Assembly: GCA_900498245.1 (NCBI GenBank)
Contig: LS998015.1
Coordinates: 646,063 to 710,062 of the forward strand
DNA: 64,000 nucleotides
Direction of reading: 5' to 3'
From: Candidatus Zixiibacteriota bacterium
GTDB lineage: Bacteria > Zixibacteria > MSB-5A5 > GN15 > PGXB01
Part shown: positions 55,824 through 64,000 of the stretch, in pieces
Numbering within the stretch: position 1 is the stretch's first letter
Layout of the letters: the number at the start of each line of letters is the position of its first letter
Translations under genes and position numbers: made by a program
Notes under the pieces: generated by a model
The model's database searches: none
The model's input: the letters and a program-made list of their open reading frames with translations, nothing else
What the model was told of the DNA's origin: nothing

Positions 55824-56729
55824 ATGGGAGAGCAGAAAATTTCAAGAAGAGATTTTATCAAGAATGTCGGGCTGGCGGCCGGGACGGCGGCGGCGGGATT
55901 GAGTCTCGGTTTGCCGGCATTCGCGGAAATGGGAAAAACCGACGCCCCCATGAGCCGGGTGGTGCTGATACGCAACGAGGAGGTGGTGCTGGAAGACGGG
56001 GGATTTGACGCCGGCATCATACAAAGCATGCTCGATGAAGCGGCGACGGTTCTGTTCAACGAGAAGACGGCGTCGGCGGCATGGAAGAAAGTTGTCGGGC
56101 CGGAGGACATTGTCGGAATCAAGACCAACGGCTGGAGATACCTGCCGACGCCGCCGGAGCTGGAGACGGCGATAAAGACGCGGGTGATGGAGGCGGGGGT
56201 GCCGGCGGGGAATATAAGTATGCGTGATCGCGGTGTGATCGATGATCCGGTGTTTCAGAAGGCGACGGCGCTAATCAATACCCGTCCGATGCGGGCGCAC
56301 GCCTGGGCGGGAGTGGGGTCGCTCATCAAGAATTATATCATGTTCGTGCCGGAACCGTGGGCCTATCACGACAACTCCTGCGCCAGTCTCGGCTCGATAT
56401 GGCACAAGCCGGAGATAAAAGGAAAGACCAGACTCAATGTCCTGGTGATGCTGACGCCGCAGTTTCATATCCTGGGGCCGCATCATTTCGACAAGAAGTT
56501 CGTCTGGAATTACGGGGGGCTTCTGGTCGGGACCGATCCGGTGGCGGTCGATGCCACGGGACTCCGGATAATTCAGGCCAGGAGGAAAGATTATTTCAAG
56601 GAAGAAATCAGCCTCAAGCCGGTGGCGCATCATATAGAATTCGCGGATAGAGAGTACAACCTGGGGACGAGCGACAAAGACAAGATAGAAGTGATAAAGC
56701 GCGGCTGGCCGGAAGGGATTCTGATATAG
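55824..56729 (+). CDS. Tat-exported DUF362-domain protein
   Basis: A 301-residue protein with a twin-arginine signal (SRRDFIKNVGLAAG, Arg8-Arg9, then a hydrophobic core to about 34), so it should be exported folded, probably with a cofactor. The rest fits DUF362: VGIKTNGWRYLPTPP near 95-110, a central CASLGSIW and VGTDPVAVDATGLRII near 230. No ferredoxin-type Cys cluster is present, unlike some relatives. Encoded directly after the DUF6599-type lipoprotein, 4 nt apart. Confidence 0.78.
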   Translation: MGEQKISRRDFIKNVGLAAGTAAAGLSLGLPAFAEMGKTDAPMSRVVLIRNEEVVLEDGGFDAGIIQSMLDEAATVLFNEKTASAAWKKVVGPEDIVGIKTNGWRYLPTPPELETAIKTRVMEAGVPAGNISMRDRGVIDDPVFQKATALINTRPMRAHAWAGVGSLIKNYIMFVPEPWAYHDNSCASLGSIWHKPEIKGKTRLNVLVMLTPQFHILGPHHFDKKFVWNYGGLLVGTDPVAVDATGLRIIQARRKDYFKEEISLKPVAHHIEFADREYNLGTSDKDKIEVIKRGWPEGILI

Positions 56730-56783
56730 GTCCATTAAAGAGGGGTTGTGTACAACCCCGATATTTTAAATGCGGAGGATGAA

Positions 56784-57377
56784 ATGAATCTTGTGGAACG
56801 GGCAAAAAATATTTTGTTCACTCCGGCGAAGGAATGGGAGGTTATCAAGACCGAGCCCCTGACGACGGGACAGATGTACTCCCAGTATGTTATGATCCTG
56901 GCGCTGATTCCCGCTATCGCCGGTTTTATCGGGCAATCCATAGTCGGAATGTCCCTTCTCGGGGAGTCGTTCCGGGTGCCACTTTTCCGGGGCCTGGCGC
57001 ACGCGGTGGTGTACTATATATTCACACTGATCGGGGTGTATCTGCTGGCTTTCATTATCGACGCTCTGGCACCGTCATTCGGAGCGAAGAAGGATATGAA
57101 CGGATCGCTCAAGGTGGCGGTTTTTTCGATGACGGCGGCCTGGGTGGCGTCAATTTTCAACATTATCCCGATTTTATCCATTCTCTCGCTTTTGGGACTG
57201 TACTCACTATACCTTCTATATGGGGGAATGAAGGTGGTTAAAGAGCCGCCGCCGGAAAAACTGGCCGGTTATTATGTGGTTACGTTAATAGTCACCATTA
57301 TTGTATATGTTATCATCGGCGTGTTCGCCGCCCTCTTGACTCTCGGGTCGTACGGTCACGGAATGCGGGGTTGGTAA
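56784..57377 (+). CDS. Yip1-domain membrane protein
   Basis: A 197-residue integral membrane protein. The start NLVERAKNILFTPAKEWEVI and PLTTGQMY are typical of bacterial Yip1/YIP1-like proteins. Five hydrophobic segments follow (about 34-55, 72-95, 112-130, 133-150, 160-185). Role unknown. The ATG at 56784 has GGAGG 5 nt upstream and is preferred to the GTG at 56748. It follows the DUF362 gene by 54 nt and is closed by a terminator. Confidence 0.78.
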   Translation: MNLVERAKNILFTPAKEWEVIKTEPLTTGQMYSQYVMILALIPAIAGFIGQSIVGMSLLGESFRVPLFRGLAHAVVYYIFTLIGVYLLAFIIDALAPSFGAKKDMNGSLKVAVFSMTAAWVASIFNIIPILSILSLLGLYSLYLLYGGMKVVKEPPPEKLAGYYVVTLIVTIIVYVIIGVFAALLTLGSYGHGMRGW

Positions 57378-57411
57378 CTAAAAACTCACGATGAATCGAT
57401 GGCAGATTGAC

Positions 57412-57445
57412 CGGCCGATTCGAGATCGAATCGGCCGTATTTTTT
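57412..57445 (+). terminator. Terminator after Yip1-domain gene
   Basis: Perfect 11-bp stem CGGCCGATTCG (57412-57422) / CGAATCGGCCG (57427-57437), 4-nt loop, then TATTTTTT. Confidence 0.88.
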
Positions 57446-57587
57446 GCGCCAAATGAGATTACCACCTTCCATTAATATGAATTTACGATACTGTATCTTA
57501 TTGTGTCACAACAGTTAAATAATGCTCTTGCTTTCTGTTGAATGAATATTATATAAGAGGTTAAAATTAGGCAGGATGATATAAATT

Positions 57588-59240
57588 ATGTTAGATTTGC
57601 TGGCTGAAAATCAACTGATACTTCTTTTCACGGTTATCGGCCTCGGATATCTAATCGGGAATATTAATATTTATGGATTCAAACTGGGGGTGGCGGCGGT
57701 GCTGTTTGTCGGTATCGCATTCGGTGCGATCGACAACCGCTTGAGTCTTCCCGACTATATCTATGTAATCGGTCTGGTCTTATTTGTTTATTCGATCGGG
57801 CTGCAATCGGGGCCCGGCTTTTTTGCCTCGTTTCAGAAACGCGGTTTCCGTTACAGCATGATGGCGGTCATAATTCTGGCTCTGGGAGCAGTCGTGACGG
57901 GCGCGATGGCGATTCTGATGGGGATTTCATCGTCGAGTGCGGCGGGACTTTTCTGCGGAGCGCTGACCAATACGCCGGCGCTGGCGGCGGTGGTGGAAAC
58001 GGCCAAGAGTCTGACGGCCAATCTGCCCCGTGAAACGAGCGAACTTCTGGCGAGCAGTCCGGTGGTGACATACGGGCTGGCGTATCCGTTCGGGGTTTTC
58101 GGGGTTATCCTCTGGGTTTTTCTAAGTACAAAATTGTTCAAGGTGAACAAGGTCCAGGAGGAACTGGAGGAGCAGGAAGAATCGAAGAAGATAGCGATCT
58201 ATAGCCAGACTTTTCGGATCACCAATCCCGCTATCGTGGGGAAAAGAGTCGAAGATGTTCTAAAACCAATCAAGGATTCCGGTTTTGTTTTGAGCCGCAT
58301 AAGAAAAGGGAATACAAGTAACATAGTCGAAGCAGGGACGATTCTCGATTTGCATGATCTGATTGTGGCGGTCGGCGATACCGAGGCGCTAACCCGGGCG
58401 AAACTGCTTTTCGGTGAGGAAGTGGCGGAACATCTGGCGGAAGGGCCGGACGGGATTAGTTACCGCAGGATTTTTGTCTCCAACAAGGAAGTGGTGGGAA
58501 AGACCCTGCGGGAACTGCACCTCAACCGGCAGTTGCACGCGACGATTACGAGACTTCGCCGGGGCGATGTCGATATAGTACCATCGCCGGATACGATTCT
58601 GGAAATGGGGGACCGGATCAGGGTAATCACGCACAAGAGCAATATGGAAAGGGTGACGCACTTTTTCGGGGATTCGCTCCGTTCGGTGGCGGAGACCGAT
58701 TATCTTTCCTTGTCGCTGGGGATAGTGCTGGGGGTTTTTATCGGGATGATACCGATTCCACTGGGGCACGGTCTTTCTTTCAAATTAGGTTTTGCGGGCG
58801 GGCCGTTGATTGCGGGTTTGGTCCTGGGGCGGCTGGGGCGAACCGGGCCGATTATTTGGGAACTGCCGTTCAACGCCAACCTGGTGCTCAGGCAGGTGGG
58901 CCTGGTATTTTTCCTGGCGGCGATCGGGACAAAGGCCGGTTTCGGTTTCGGGGATACGTTCAAGTCGGGGGGGTGGGGATTGATCGCGGCCGGGGCGGTG
59001 GTTACGACGGTGGTGACACTGGCGACGATTATTATCGGGCACAAATATTTCAAACTGCCGATGGCGGCGACGATGGGAATGATGTCGGGAATACAAACGC
59101 AGCCGGCGATCCTGGCGTACGCCAATCAGCACAGTGAGAGCGAACTTCCCAATATCTGGTATGCCACGGTCTATCCGGCGTCGATGGTGGCTAAAATCGT
59201 CCTGGCCCAGATAATTGTTTCGACGGTCCTGACCTGGTGA
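57588..59240 (+). CDS. AspT/YidE-family transporter with two TrkA-C domains
   Basis: A 550-residue membrane protein with the duplicated antiporter domain of the AspT/YidE/YbjL family: helices at about 1-170 and 375-550, separated by two RCK/TrkA-C regulatory domains (about 205-285 and 290-370; GKRVEDVLKPI...GTILDLHDLIVAVGD and GKTLRELHLN...LEMGDRIRVI). Known AspT exchanges aspartate and alanine, but most relatives are unassigned. The sequence between the preceding terminator and the ATG contains a TATATA candidate -10 at 57550. It ends 23 nt from the convergent MFS gene. Confidence 0.9.
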   Translation: MLDLLAENQLILLFTVIGLGYLIGNINIYGFKLGVAAVLFVGIAFGAIDNRLSLPDYIYVIGLVLFVYSIGLQSGPGFFASFQKRGFRYSMMAVIILALGAVVTGAMAILMGISSSSAAGLFCGALTNTPALAAVVETAKSLTANLPRETSELLASSPVVTYGLAYPFGVFGVILWVFLSTKLFKVNKVQEELEEQEESKKIAIYSQTFRITNPAIVGKRVEDVLKPIKDSGFVLSRIRKGNTSNIVEAGTILDLHDLIVAVGDTEALTRAKLLFGEEVAEHLAEGPDGISYRRIFVSNKEVVGKTLRELHLNRQLHATITRLRRGDVDIVPSPDTILEMGDRIRVITHKSNMERVTHFFGDSLRSVAETDYLSLSLGIVLGVFIGMIPIPLGHGLSFKLGFAGGPLIAGLVLGRLGRTGPIIWELPFNANLVLRQVGLVFFLAAIGTKAGFGFGDTFKSGGWGLIAAGAVVTTVVTLATIIIGHKYFKLPMAATMGMMSGIQTQPAILAYANQHSESELPNIWYATVYPASMVAKIVLAQIIVSTVLTW

Positions 59241-59263
59241 CGAGTGCGGATACTATCGCACGG

Positions 59264-60532
59264 TCACACCTGAGAATTATTCATTTCACTACGGGGCAGA
59301 TTATAATCTTTGAACACTTTTGCGTACGCCAGGACATAAATTCCCTGAAAGAAGGCCGCGATATAAAAAGGGAGGGTGAATTGATTCACGGAGAGGAGAT
59401 ATCCGGCGACAGTCGGTCCGACCGACTGGGGGAGTTGCATGGAAACGGCGTTGGTACTGGTCGCCAGGCCGCGCCTTTCATCGCGAACGAGACCGATGGT
59501 GAGGGCCTGCCGTGCCCCGATGGTCCCGCGGTTGACGGCGGAACGGAGAAGATAAACGGCGGATGCGAGCCAGTAGAGTGGCATCAGGGGCAAAATGATG
59601 AGAAGCACCAATCCGAGCAAGCGGGCGCGGACGACCGATTGCACGATACCGATCCGTTCGGTGAGCGTGCCGGTCATAAGGGCCGAGATCCCGGTGATAA
59701 TGAAGGTGACGGCCATAACGGGAGCGATTTCAGAAGGGCCGACATGATAGCGCAGGGCGAACCAGTAGGAGATCAAGGGTCCGGTCAACCCGACGGCGAC
59801 GCCGTTGAAGGAATTAAGGAAGAGCAGTTTGAAAAGCATCTTGTTTTCGTCGCGGCGGATTCTCGATTCGGTTTCATCGGGGTGCGAATTTGTCCTTCGG
59901 TGATTGCCGCGGTATTTCTCATCGGCCATGAACAAGAGATAAAGGTTTATCAGGGTGGCGAAGCCGACGACGGCAAATATGGGGCGGTATGATGAAGGAG
60001 GGATATTGGCAAAATGCTGAGTGGTCCCAGTCGCGGCGGGCAGAAGGGACGGCAAAATCGCGATCAAGGCGCCGATACCCATGCCAAAGAAACCGAGGGC
60101 GCTGTTGAGACTGTAGATACGGCCCCGCTTTTCGGGCGCGACTTCTTCGGCCAGCCAGGCCTGTTCGGCGGGCGAAAAGGGACCGGCGGCGCCATTGGCT
60201 CCCCGGCCGAAACCGGAAACGATAATAACGGCCATAAGTATCAAGGGCTGAGCGGTCAAAAGGGCGATGATACTGCAAATGAGGATAATAATTTCATAGA
60301 CGAGAAGAAAGGGGCGACGCCGGAGACGGTCGCTGGCGACCCCGACCACCAGACTGAGTAAGGCGCCGAACAGGCCGGCCCCGCTCAAAGCGAGACCGAT
60401 TTTGACGCCGCTCCAGTTGAGGGAATGGAGATAGAGAGTCAGGTCGACCACCAAAGCCCCCTGCCCCAGACTTCGGACGGCGCGGGCCATCAAGAGACGC
60501 CTCGTGGTGGGGTGAAGATCCGACAAAAACAT
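59264..60532 (-). CDS. MFS transporter
   Basis: A 422-residue major facilitator protein with about 12 helices. The loop 2-3 motif is GVASDRLRRRPFLL near 64-77, and a charged cytoplasmic loop (about 208-232, DEKYRGNHRRTNSHPDETES) divides the two halves. Features fit drug or metabolite efflux; no specific substrate. It is encoded alone on the minus strand, convergent with the AspT-like gene. Confidence 0.88.
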   Translation of the reverse strand: MFLSDLHPTTRRLLMARAVRSLGQGALVVDLTLYLHSLNWSGVKIGLALSGAGLFGALLSLVVGVASDRLRRRPFLLVYEIIILICSIIALLTAQPLILMAVIIVSGFGRGANGAAGPFSPAEQAWLAEEVAPEKRGRIYSLNSALGFFGMGIGALIAILPSLLPAATGTTQHFANIPPSSYRPIFAVVGFATLINLYLLFMADEKYRGNHRRTNSHPDETESRIRRDENKMLFKLLFLNSFNGVAVGLTGPLISYWFALRYHVGPSEIAPVMAVTFIITGISALMTGTLTERIGIVQSVVRARLLGLVLLIILPLMPLYWLASAVYLLRSAVNRGTIGARQALTIGLVRDERRGLATSTNAVSMQLPQSVGPTVAGYLLSVNQFTLPFYIAAFFQGIYVLAYAKVFKDYNLPRSEMNNSQV

Positions 60533-60682
60533 CGCTCACATTGCCTGAAAGATTAATTTCACGCAACTTATACCATTATTTTCACCCGATCAACTAAATC
60601 TTCAGGAGATGCTGGACGAGAAGGTCGCTTTTCAGAATAATGAAGGGAAGGCCGGAGCCTTCCCTCGAAATTCAGGCAATTA

Positions 60683-61267
60683 TTAATGCGCGGCGGGAGG
60701 AACCGGAGGAGGAACCTGATTGGAGACGGGAGGGAGGGATTTCAGATAGGCGAAAATATCTTTCAGGTCCTCATCGCTCAACTGGCCAAGCGCCTGCCTC
60801 GGCATAGGGGGAAGAATGGGCCGTCCGGCGCCCATATGTTTTCCGGTGCGCATGGCGTTGATAAAGACCTGTTCGTTCCAGGCTCCGATGCCGGTTACGT
60901 TATCGGGGGTAAGGTTGGCGGCATAGGAAATGCCCCAGGGACCGGCCCAAGCGGTGAAATCGGCGTTGGTAATGGCCGCCCATCCATTGGGGGTAATGAC
61001 GCCGGCCGGGATATCGGGGACCTGAACGGTATGCGGATGTCCCGAAAGAAGGCGAGTCGCATCGGGATAAGGACCCTGCGCGTTATATTTTTTGGGGGAA
61101 TGGCAGTCGTTACAACCGCCCATCATGACTAATTTTTCGCCTCGTTTGACACGATCGCCGGCGGCATTGGTCATTCCCTCTTTAGAGACGACGACCGAGA
61201 CTGCGAAAAATATGGCGAGGGCGACAAAGACGGCGACGACTGCGAGCGACATTAATTTTGATTTCAT
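60683..61267 (-). CDS. Membrane-anchored c-type cytochrome
   Basis: A 194-residue monohaem cytochrome c. An N-terminal membrane anchor or signal (about 5-27) precedes the haem site Cys52-x-x-Cys55-His56 (GGCNDCHSP). The probable axial Met is Met155 (LPPMPRQAL), followed by LSDEDLKDIFAYLKSLPP and a Pro-rich tail. It may pass electrons to a terminal oxidase or dehydrogenase; none is nearby. Start 61267 is preferred because GGAGG lies 6 nt upstream on the minus strand; a start at 61297 would add ten residues. Confidence 0.9.
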   Translation of the reverse strand: MKSKLMSLAVVAVFVALAIFFAVSVVVSKEGMTNAAGDRVKRGEKLVMMGGCNDCHSPKKYNAQGPYPDATRLLSGHPHTVQVPDIPAGVITPNGWAAITNADFTAWAGPWGISYAANLTPDNVTGIGAWNEQVFINAMRTGKHMGAGRPILPPMPRQALGQLSDEDLKDIFAYLKSLPPVSNQVPPPVPPAAH

Positions 61268-61354
61268 TTTAGCCTCCGTAGGATTACTTGAATTCAACTT
61301 TATATACGGATGATAAGGCGCAATTATGGAGAAATATTATCCATAATTGGTATT

Positions 61355-61392
61355 AAAAAAGGGCCCGGCGCCGAGAGAATTTGGCGCCGGGC
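61355..61392 (-). terminator. Terminator of the large extracellular protein gene
   Basis: Stem GCCCGGCGCC (61363-61372) / GGCGCCGGGC (61383-61392) with a 10-nt loop; read on the minus strand it is followed by six T (61360-61355). It lies 40 nt after the stop codon at 61432. Confidence 0.85.
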
Positions 61393-61431
61393 GGGGAGAC
61401 GATTCGCGGGCAATCGGCCCATAAAAGAGGA

Positions 61432-64000
61432 TTATTTCAGCAGAATCATCTTTTTGGTATCGCAGAAGTTGTCGGCCCTGAGGCGATAGAAATAGATTCC
61501 GCTGGCGACCGGCGAACCGGTCTGATTACGGCTATCCCACTGGATGACATGATAACCGGCGGCCAGAGGAGCATTAATCAATTCAGCGACCTTTTGTCCG
61601 ATCATGTTGTAAATTTCGATTGTCACCGGGCCCGGTTTGGGCAGGGCAAACGAAATGGTTGTGATCGGGTTGAACGGATTGGGATAATTCTGTGACAGGC
61701 GATAGGTTGCCGGCAGAGAAGAGATTTCCTCGCTCTTGTAGAGAATATTCGGTGTTGAGAGAGGAATGACTCCGGCGGCGATTTTTTCGCCCATGTGCAT
61801 TTTCCTCAAATTGATGAAAGCGATATACCAGTTGGTATTGCCGCCGATGAGGTACAGCCCGCCGAAATAGGTAACGGCCTGAGTGGCGGTGGCCCCGTCG
61901 AGACTGACAATAGCCAACTGGGCCTGGCGAATCGAGGCAATATTCAGGAGGTTGGTCAGAAGGGCGTTGCGGGCGCAGGCCTGATTGGAACCGTCGTAAG
62001 GACCGAGAAATATCTGCACGAAATCATCGAAATTCAGCGGCCGCGGCGGATCATCGATATAGGTGCACCGGGCAATCGGAATGGAGTTGCCGTCGTCTCT
62101 CAAATAGAAATGATTGAAAATCTGCTGACCGTAATTGTCGAAATCGGCGCGGGTGATTTCGGCCCGGAGGCCGTCGCGGACATAACTGACCTGAGTTTTC
62201 CACCACCAGATGTTCCGGATTTTGCCGGAGGCGGCATCGGCCAGGGCGAAATCAATCTGATGGTCTCCGCCGGTCAGGGCGATAGGAACGGAGGCGGTAC
62301 CAACGGGAACATAGCCGAGCGGAGGCTGGATATCGACGGAATAATCACCGATGGGGACATTATTAAAGGAATAATGTCCCGCCGGATCAGTGTAGGCAAA
62401 GCCGTAGGGTTCACCGCCGGAGATAACGAGATCGACGCGGACGCCAAGGAGACCAGTCAGACCGCTTCGAACATATCCGAAGATATTGCCGACCGGACTT
62501 TCTTCGGGGCCGAGAACGGCCGCGGCATCGGCGCCGCACCAGTTACGAACGCGAACCCAGTCCACTTCAAAACGGCTCTGAGCGGCGGTATTGCGAGAAT
62601 ATGACATCAGCCAGGGATAGAGGTCGATGGTCGGGCTATAGGGAGCGGTGATACCTTCGAACGGGTTGGCGTCAACCTGAAACTGAACATCGCCAGTACC
62701 GGTCCGGTGTATGCGATAGAGGTGCCAATCGGCATCGAAATCGACGGCGGTCGGGATGTATCCAGAGTTGGAGCCGCCATTGGTGGCCTGGATGCAATAT
62801 TTGTGGAGATCGGGCCAGTCCATCATGCGAGCGACATTGTTCCAACTGAAATCGGCTGGCTTATAACCGACTTCGGCGGCCGCATTGCCTTCGACCGCAC
62901 CGGGGCTGAGACCGGCATCGGGATGGCGCCCCAGGCATTCCATGATGGTTCCGGTACCGATCGCTTTGTTACCGCGCACCTGAACATAACTGGCGGGAAT
63001 ACCGGTCAGAGTCATGATACCGCCGGCGATGGCGACGGAACTTCCGACGCCGGAATGGCTGGCCACCCATTTGTGCAGATCGGTATCAAAATAATCGACG
63101 AATTCGAAGACCTGGTCGGGGTCGTTAAGCAGGACCGGCATGAAGGCGTCCTGCTTGGTTATGCCCATGAGATAGTTGGATGTCTGCTTGCCGGTGTAGG
63201 TGAAATAATAGGTATCGCCGAATCTTGAGACCGCCCCCCGGAAGGCATCATACTGATCCCATTCGCCGGAGCCGCCCCAGTCAAGGATAATACCCTGCTT
63301 GGTGAAGGTGGTCCAGTCGGTGGTAGTGACCATAGCGGTCCGCCAGGGACTGCTCTTGGTGGAACTGACGGTATAGCCGATGTAAAAGGTGCCGTTGAAT
63401 TCGACCGCCCAGGCATCGGCGACAGTTCCGGCATCATACGAGCCGGACGGGCCGAAGGCGATGCAGGGATTACCGGGGAACTTCGTGTACGGCCCCATGA
63501 TATCGTCGGCAATGGCATACCCGATCTGTTCGGTGGTGCCGCCGGCGTCACCCATATAGAGCAGAATCCATTTGCCGTCGGATCGTTCAAAGGCATAGGG
63601 TTCATCGACACGGGCCGCCTCCCAGGTTTCCGAGACGGTCAGGGCGGTCCCGGCGCGGGCGTACGGGCCGCCGATATTGGTAGCGGTATCAATGCAGATA
63701 GACGGGGCGGGCGGTCCCCATCCGCCGCTCCAATCGGAATAAAAGATGTGCCAGAGGCCGTCATGATAGACGATGTGTGGGGCATTGGCCAGGGCGATAA
63801 CCTGACCGTGCCAGTGCCACGAAGCGGGGTCATCGGGTGTATCCGACCAGGCGAGGCCGACCTGCGAACCGCCGCGATAAATGGCAAATACGACCCAATA
63901 ATGGGCCGTGACAGGATCATAGACCATATTTTCGCCGAGGAGACTTTCGCCATTACCCGGATCTCCGATCGGGCGTATGGGGTTTCCCGGAATTTTGGTC
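61432..64000 (-). CDS. Large extracellular multidomain protein, 5'-truncated by the window edge
   Basis: The frame is open to the right edge, so the true start is outside; at least 855 residues are present. Numbering from the internal Met at 63927: residues 1-270 look like a five-bladed beta-propeller of the GH43/GH32 type (HWHGQVIALANAPHIVYHDG, repeated Trp/Asp strands). Residues 280-460 are a jelly-roll region, 480-560 a carboxypeptidase-regulatory-like domain (DPAGHYSFNNVPIGDY) and 565-735 unassigned. The C-terminus (SQNYPNPFNP...GIYFYRL...KKMILLK) is a type IX-like sorting domain. It may be a secreted carbohydrate-active or adhesive protein; catalytic residues were not identified. Confidence 0.82.
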   Translation of the reverse strand, partial: TKIPGNPIRPIGDPGNGESLLGENMVYDPVTAHYWVVFAIYRGGSQVGLAWSDTPDDPASWHWHGQVIALANAPHIVYHDGLWHIFYSDWSGGWGPPAPSICIDTATNIGGPYARAGTALTVSETWEAARVDEPYAFERSDGKWILLYMGDAGGTTEQIGYAIADDIMGPYTKFPGNPCIAFGPSGSYDAGTVADAWAVEFNGTFYIGYTVSSTKSSPWRTAMVTTTDWTTFTKQGIILDWGGSGEWDQYDAFRGAVSRFGDTYYFTYTGKQTSNYLMGITKQDAFMPVLLNDPDQVFEFVDYFDTDLHKWVASHSGVGSSVAIAGGIMTLTGIPASYVQVRGNKAIGTGTIMECLGRHPDAGLSPGAVEGNAAAEVGYKPADFSWNNVARMMDWPDLHKYCIQATNGGSNSGYIPTAVDFDADWHLYRIHRTGTGDVQFQVDANPFEGITAPYSPTIDLYPWLMSYSRNTAAQSRFEVDWVRVRNWCGADAAAVLGPEESPVGNIFGYVRSGLTGLLGVRVDLVISGGEPYGFAYTDPAGHYSFNNVPIGDYSVDIQPPLGYVPVGTASVPIALTGGDHQIDFALADAASGKIRNIWWWKTQVSYVRDGLRAEITRADFDNYGQQIFNHFYLRDDGNSIPIARCTYIDDPPRPLNFDDFVQIFLGPYDGSNQACARNALLTNLLNIASIRQAQLAIVSLDGATATQAVTYFGGLYLIGGNTNWYIAFINLRKMHMGEKIAAGVIPLSTPNILYKSEEISSLPATYRLSQNYPNPFNPITTISFALPKPGPVTIEIYNMIGQKVAELINAPLAAGYHVIQWDSRNQTGSPVASGIYFYRLRADNFCDTKKMILLK

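Overview
The window is a stretch of a Gram-negative bacterial chromosome of moderately high G+C, dense in housekeeping genes. A diderm envelope is indicated by CMP-Kdo synthetase, a TonB-receptor-like outer-membrane protein, an OmpA-domain protein, a PorV/PorQ-like beta-barrel protein and a lipoprotein. Two secreted multidomain proteins end in a Tyr-Pro-Asn-Pro-Phe...Lys-Lys-Met-Ile-Leu-Leu-Lys tail of the type IX-like/FlgD-fold sorting class. This combination, with many intergenic palindromes, suggests a lineage near the FCB superphylum, for example Candidatus Zixibacteria. That placement is inference; no rRNA is present to test it.

Layout. 0.2-3.0 kb: gatC-kdsB-pyrG on the minus strand. 3.1-6.6 kb: a soluble histidine kinase, an NtrC-type regulator and a GAF-like protein. 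6.6-8.1 kb: mltG and ruvX on the minus strand. 8.2-11.6 kb: tRNA-Leu, tig, clpP, clpX, closed by a terminator. 11.7-19.4 kb: accessory genes (FG-GAP secreted protein, cupin, M28 peptidase homologue, outer-membrane protein, CorA-like transporter, exported HMA-domain protein), broken up by two blocks of palindromic repeats. 19.4-27.7 kb: PorV-like protein, then a complete F1Fo ATP synthase operon (atpZ, atpI-like, atpB, E, F, H, A, G, D, C). 27.8-34.6 kb: yceD-rpmF-plsX-fabH-fabD-fabG-acpP-fabF-rnc, the fatty-acid/phospholipid initiation operon. 34.7-42.2 kb: an EtfB-like protein, a large unknown exported protein, a heterodimer-type ABC exporter pair and an inositol-monophosphatase-family protein. 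42.2-45.5 kb: a TonB-receptor-like protein and an alpha/beta hydrolase on the minus strand. 45.6-51.4 kb: glmM-glmS and a K+-independent-type H+-pyrophosphatase. 51.5-52.0 kb: a third repeat block with a tandem triplication. 52.3-57.4 kb: envelope genes (glycine-zipper protein, CsgG/OmpA fusion, DUF6599-type lipoprotein, Tat-exported DUF362 protein, Yip1 protein). 57.6-64 kb: AspT/YidE-type transporter, MFS transporter, cytochrome c, and a very large extracellular protein that runs off the right edge.

Two genome-scale signals deserve attention. First, the intergenic palindromes fall into a few modular families. Several carry CTAC directly after the stem, that is GTAG at the hairpin foot on the other strand, and different copies show compensatory stem changes. 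This resembles REP elements moved by RAYT-type Y1 transposases, although no such enzyme is encoded here. Second, good sigma70-like promoters (TTGACW, 16-18 bp, TA-rich -10) lie so close to several start codons (gatC, ruvX, yceD, the porV-like gene, the gene at 35607) that the predicted mRNAs would be leaderless, while other genes have clear Shine-Dalgarno sites.

Functionally the window joins envelope precursor supply (KdsB, GlmM, GlmS), membrane lipid synthesis (PlsX and Fab proteins), energy conversion (ATP synthase and a proton-pumping pyrophosphatase) and protein quality control (trigger factor, ClpXP). Several proteins have changes at normally conserved residues: ClpP, the CorA-like transporter, the M28 homologue, the NtrC-type regulator and one ABC subunit.
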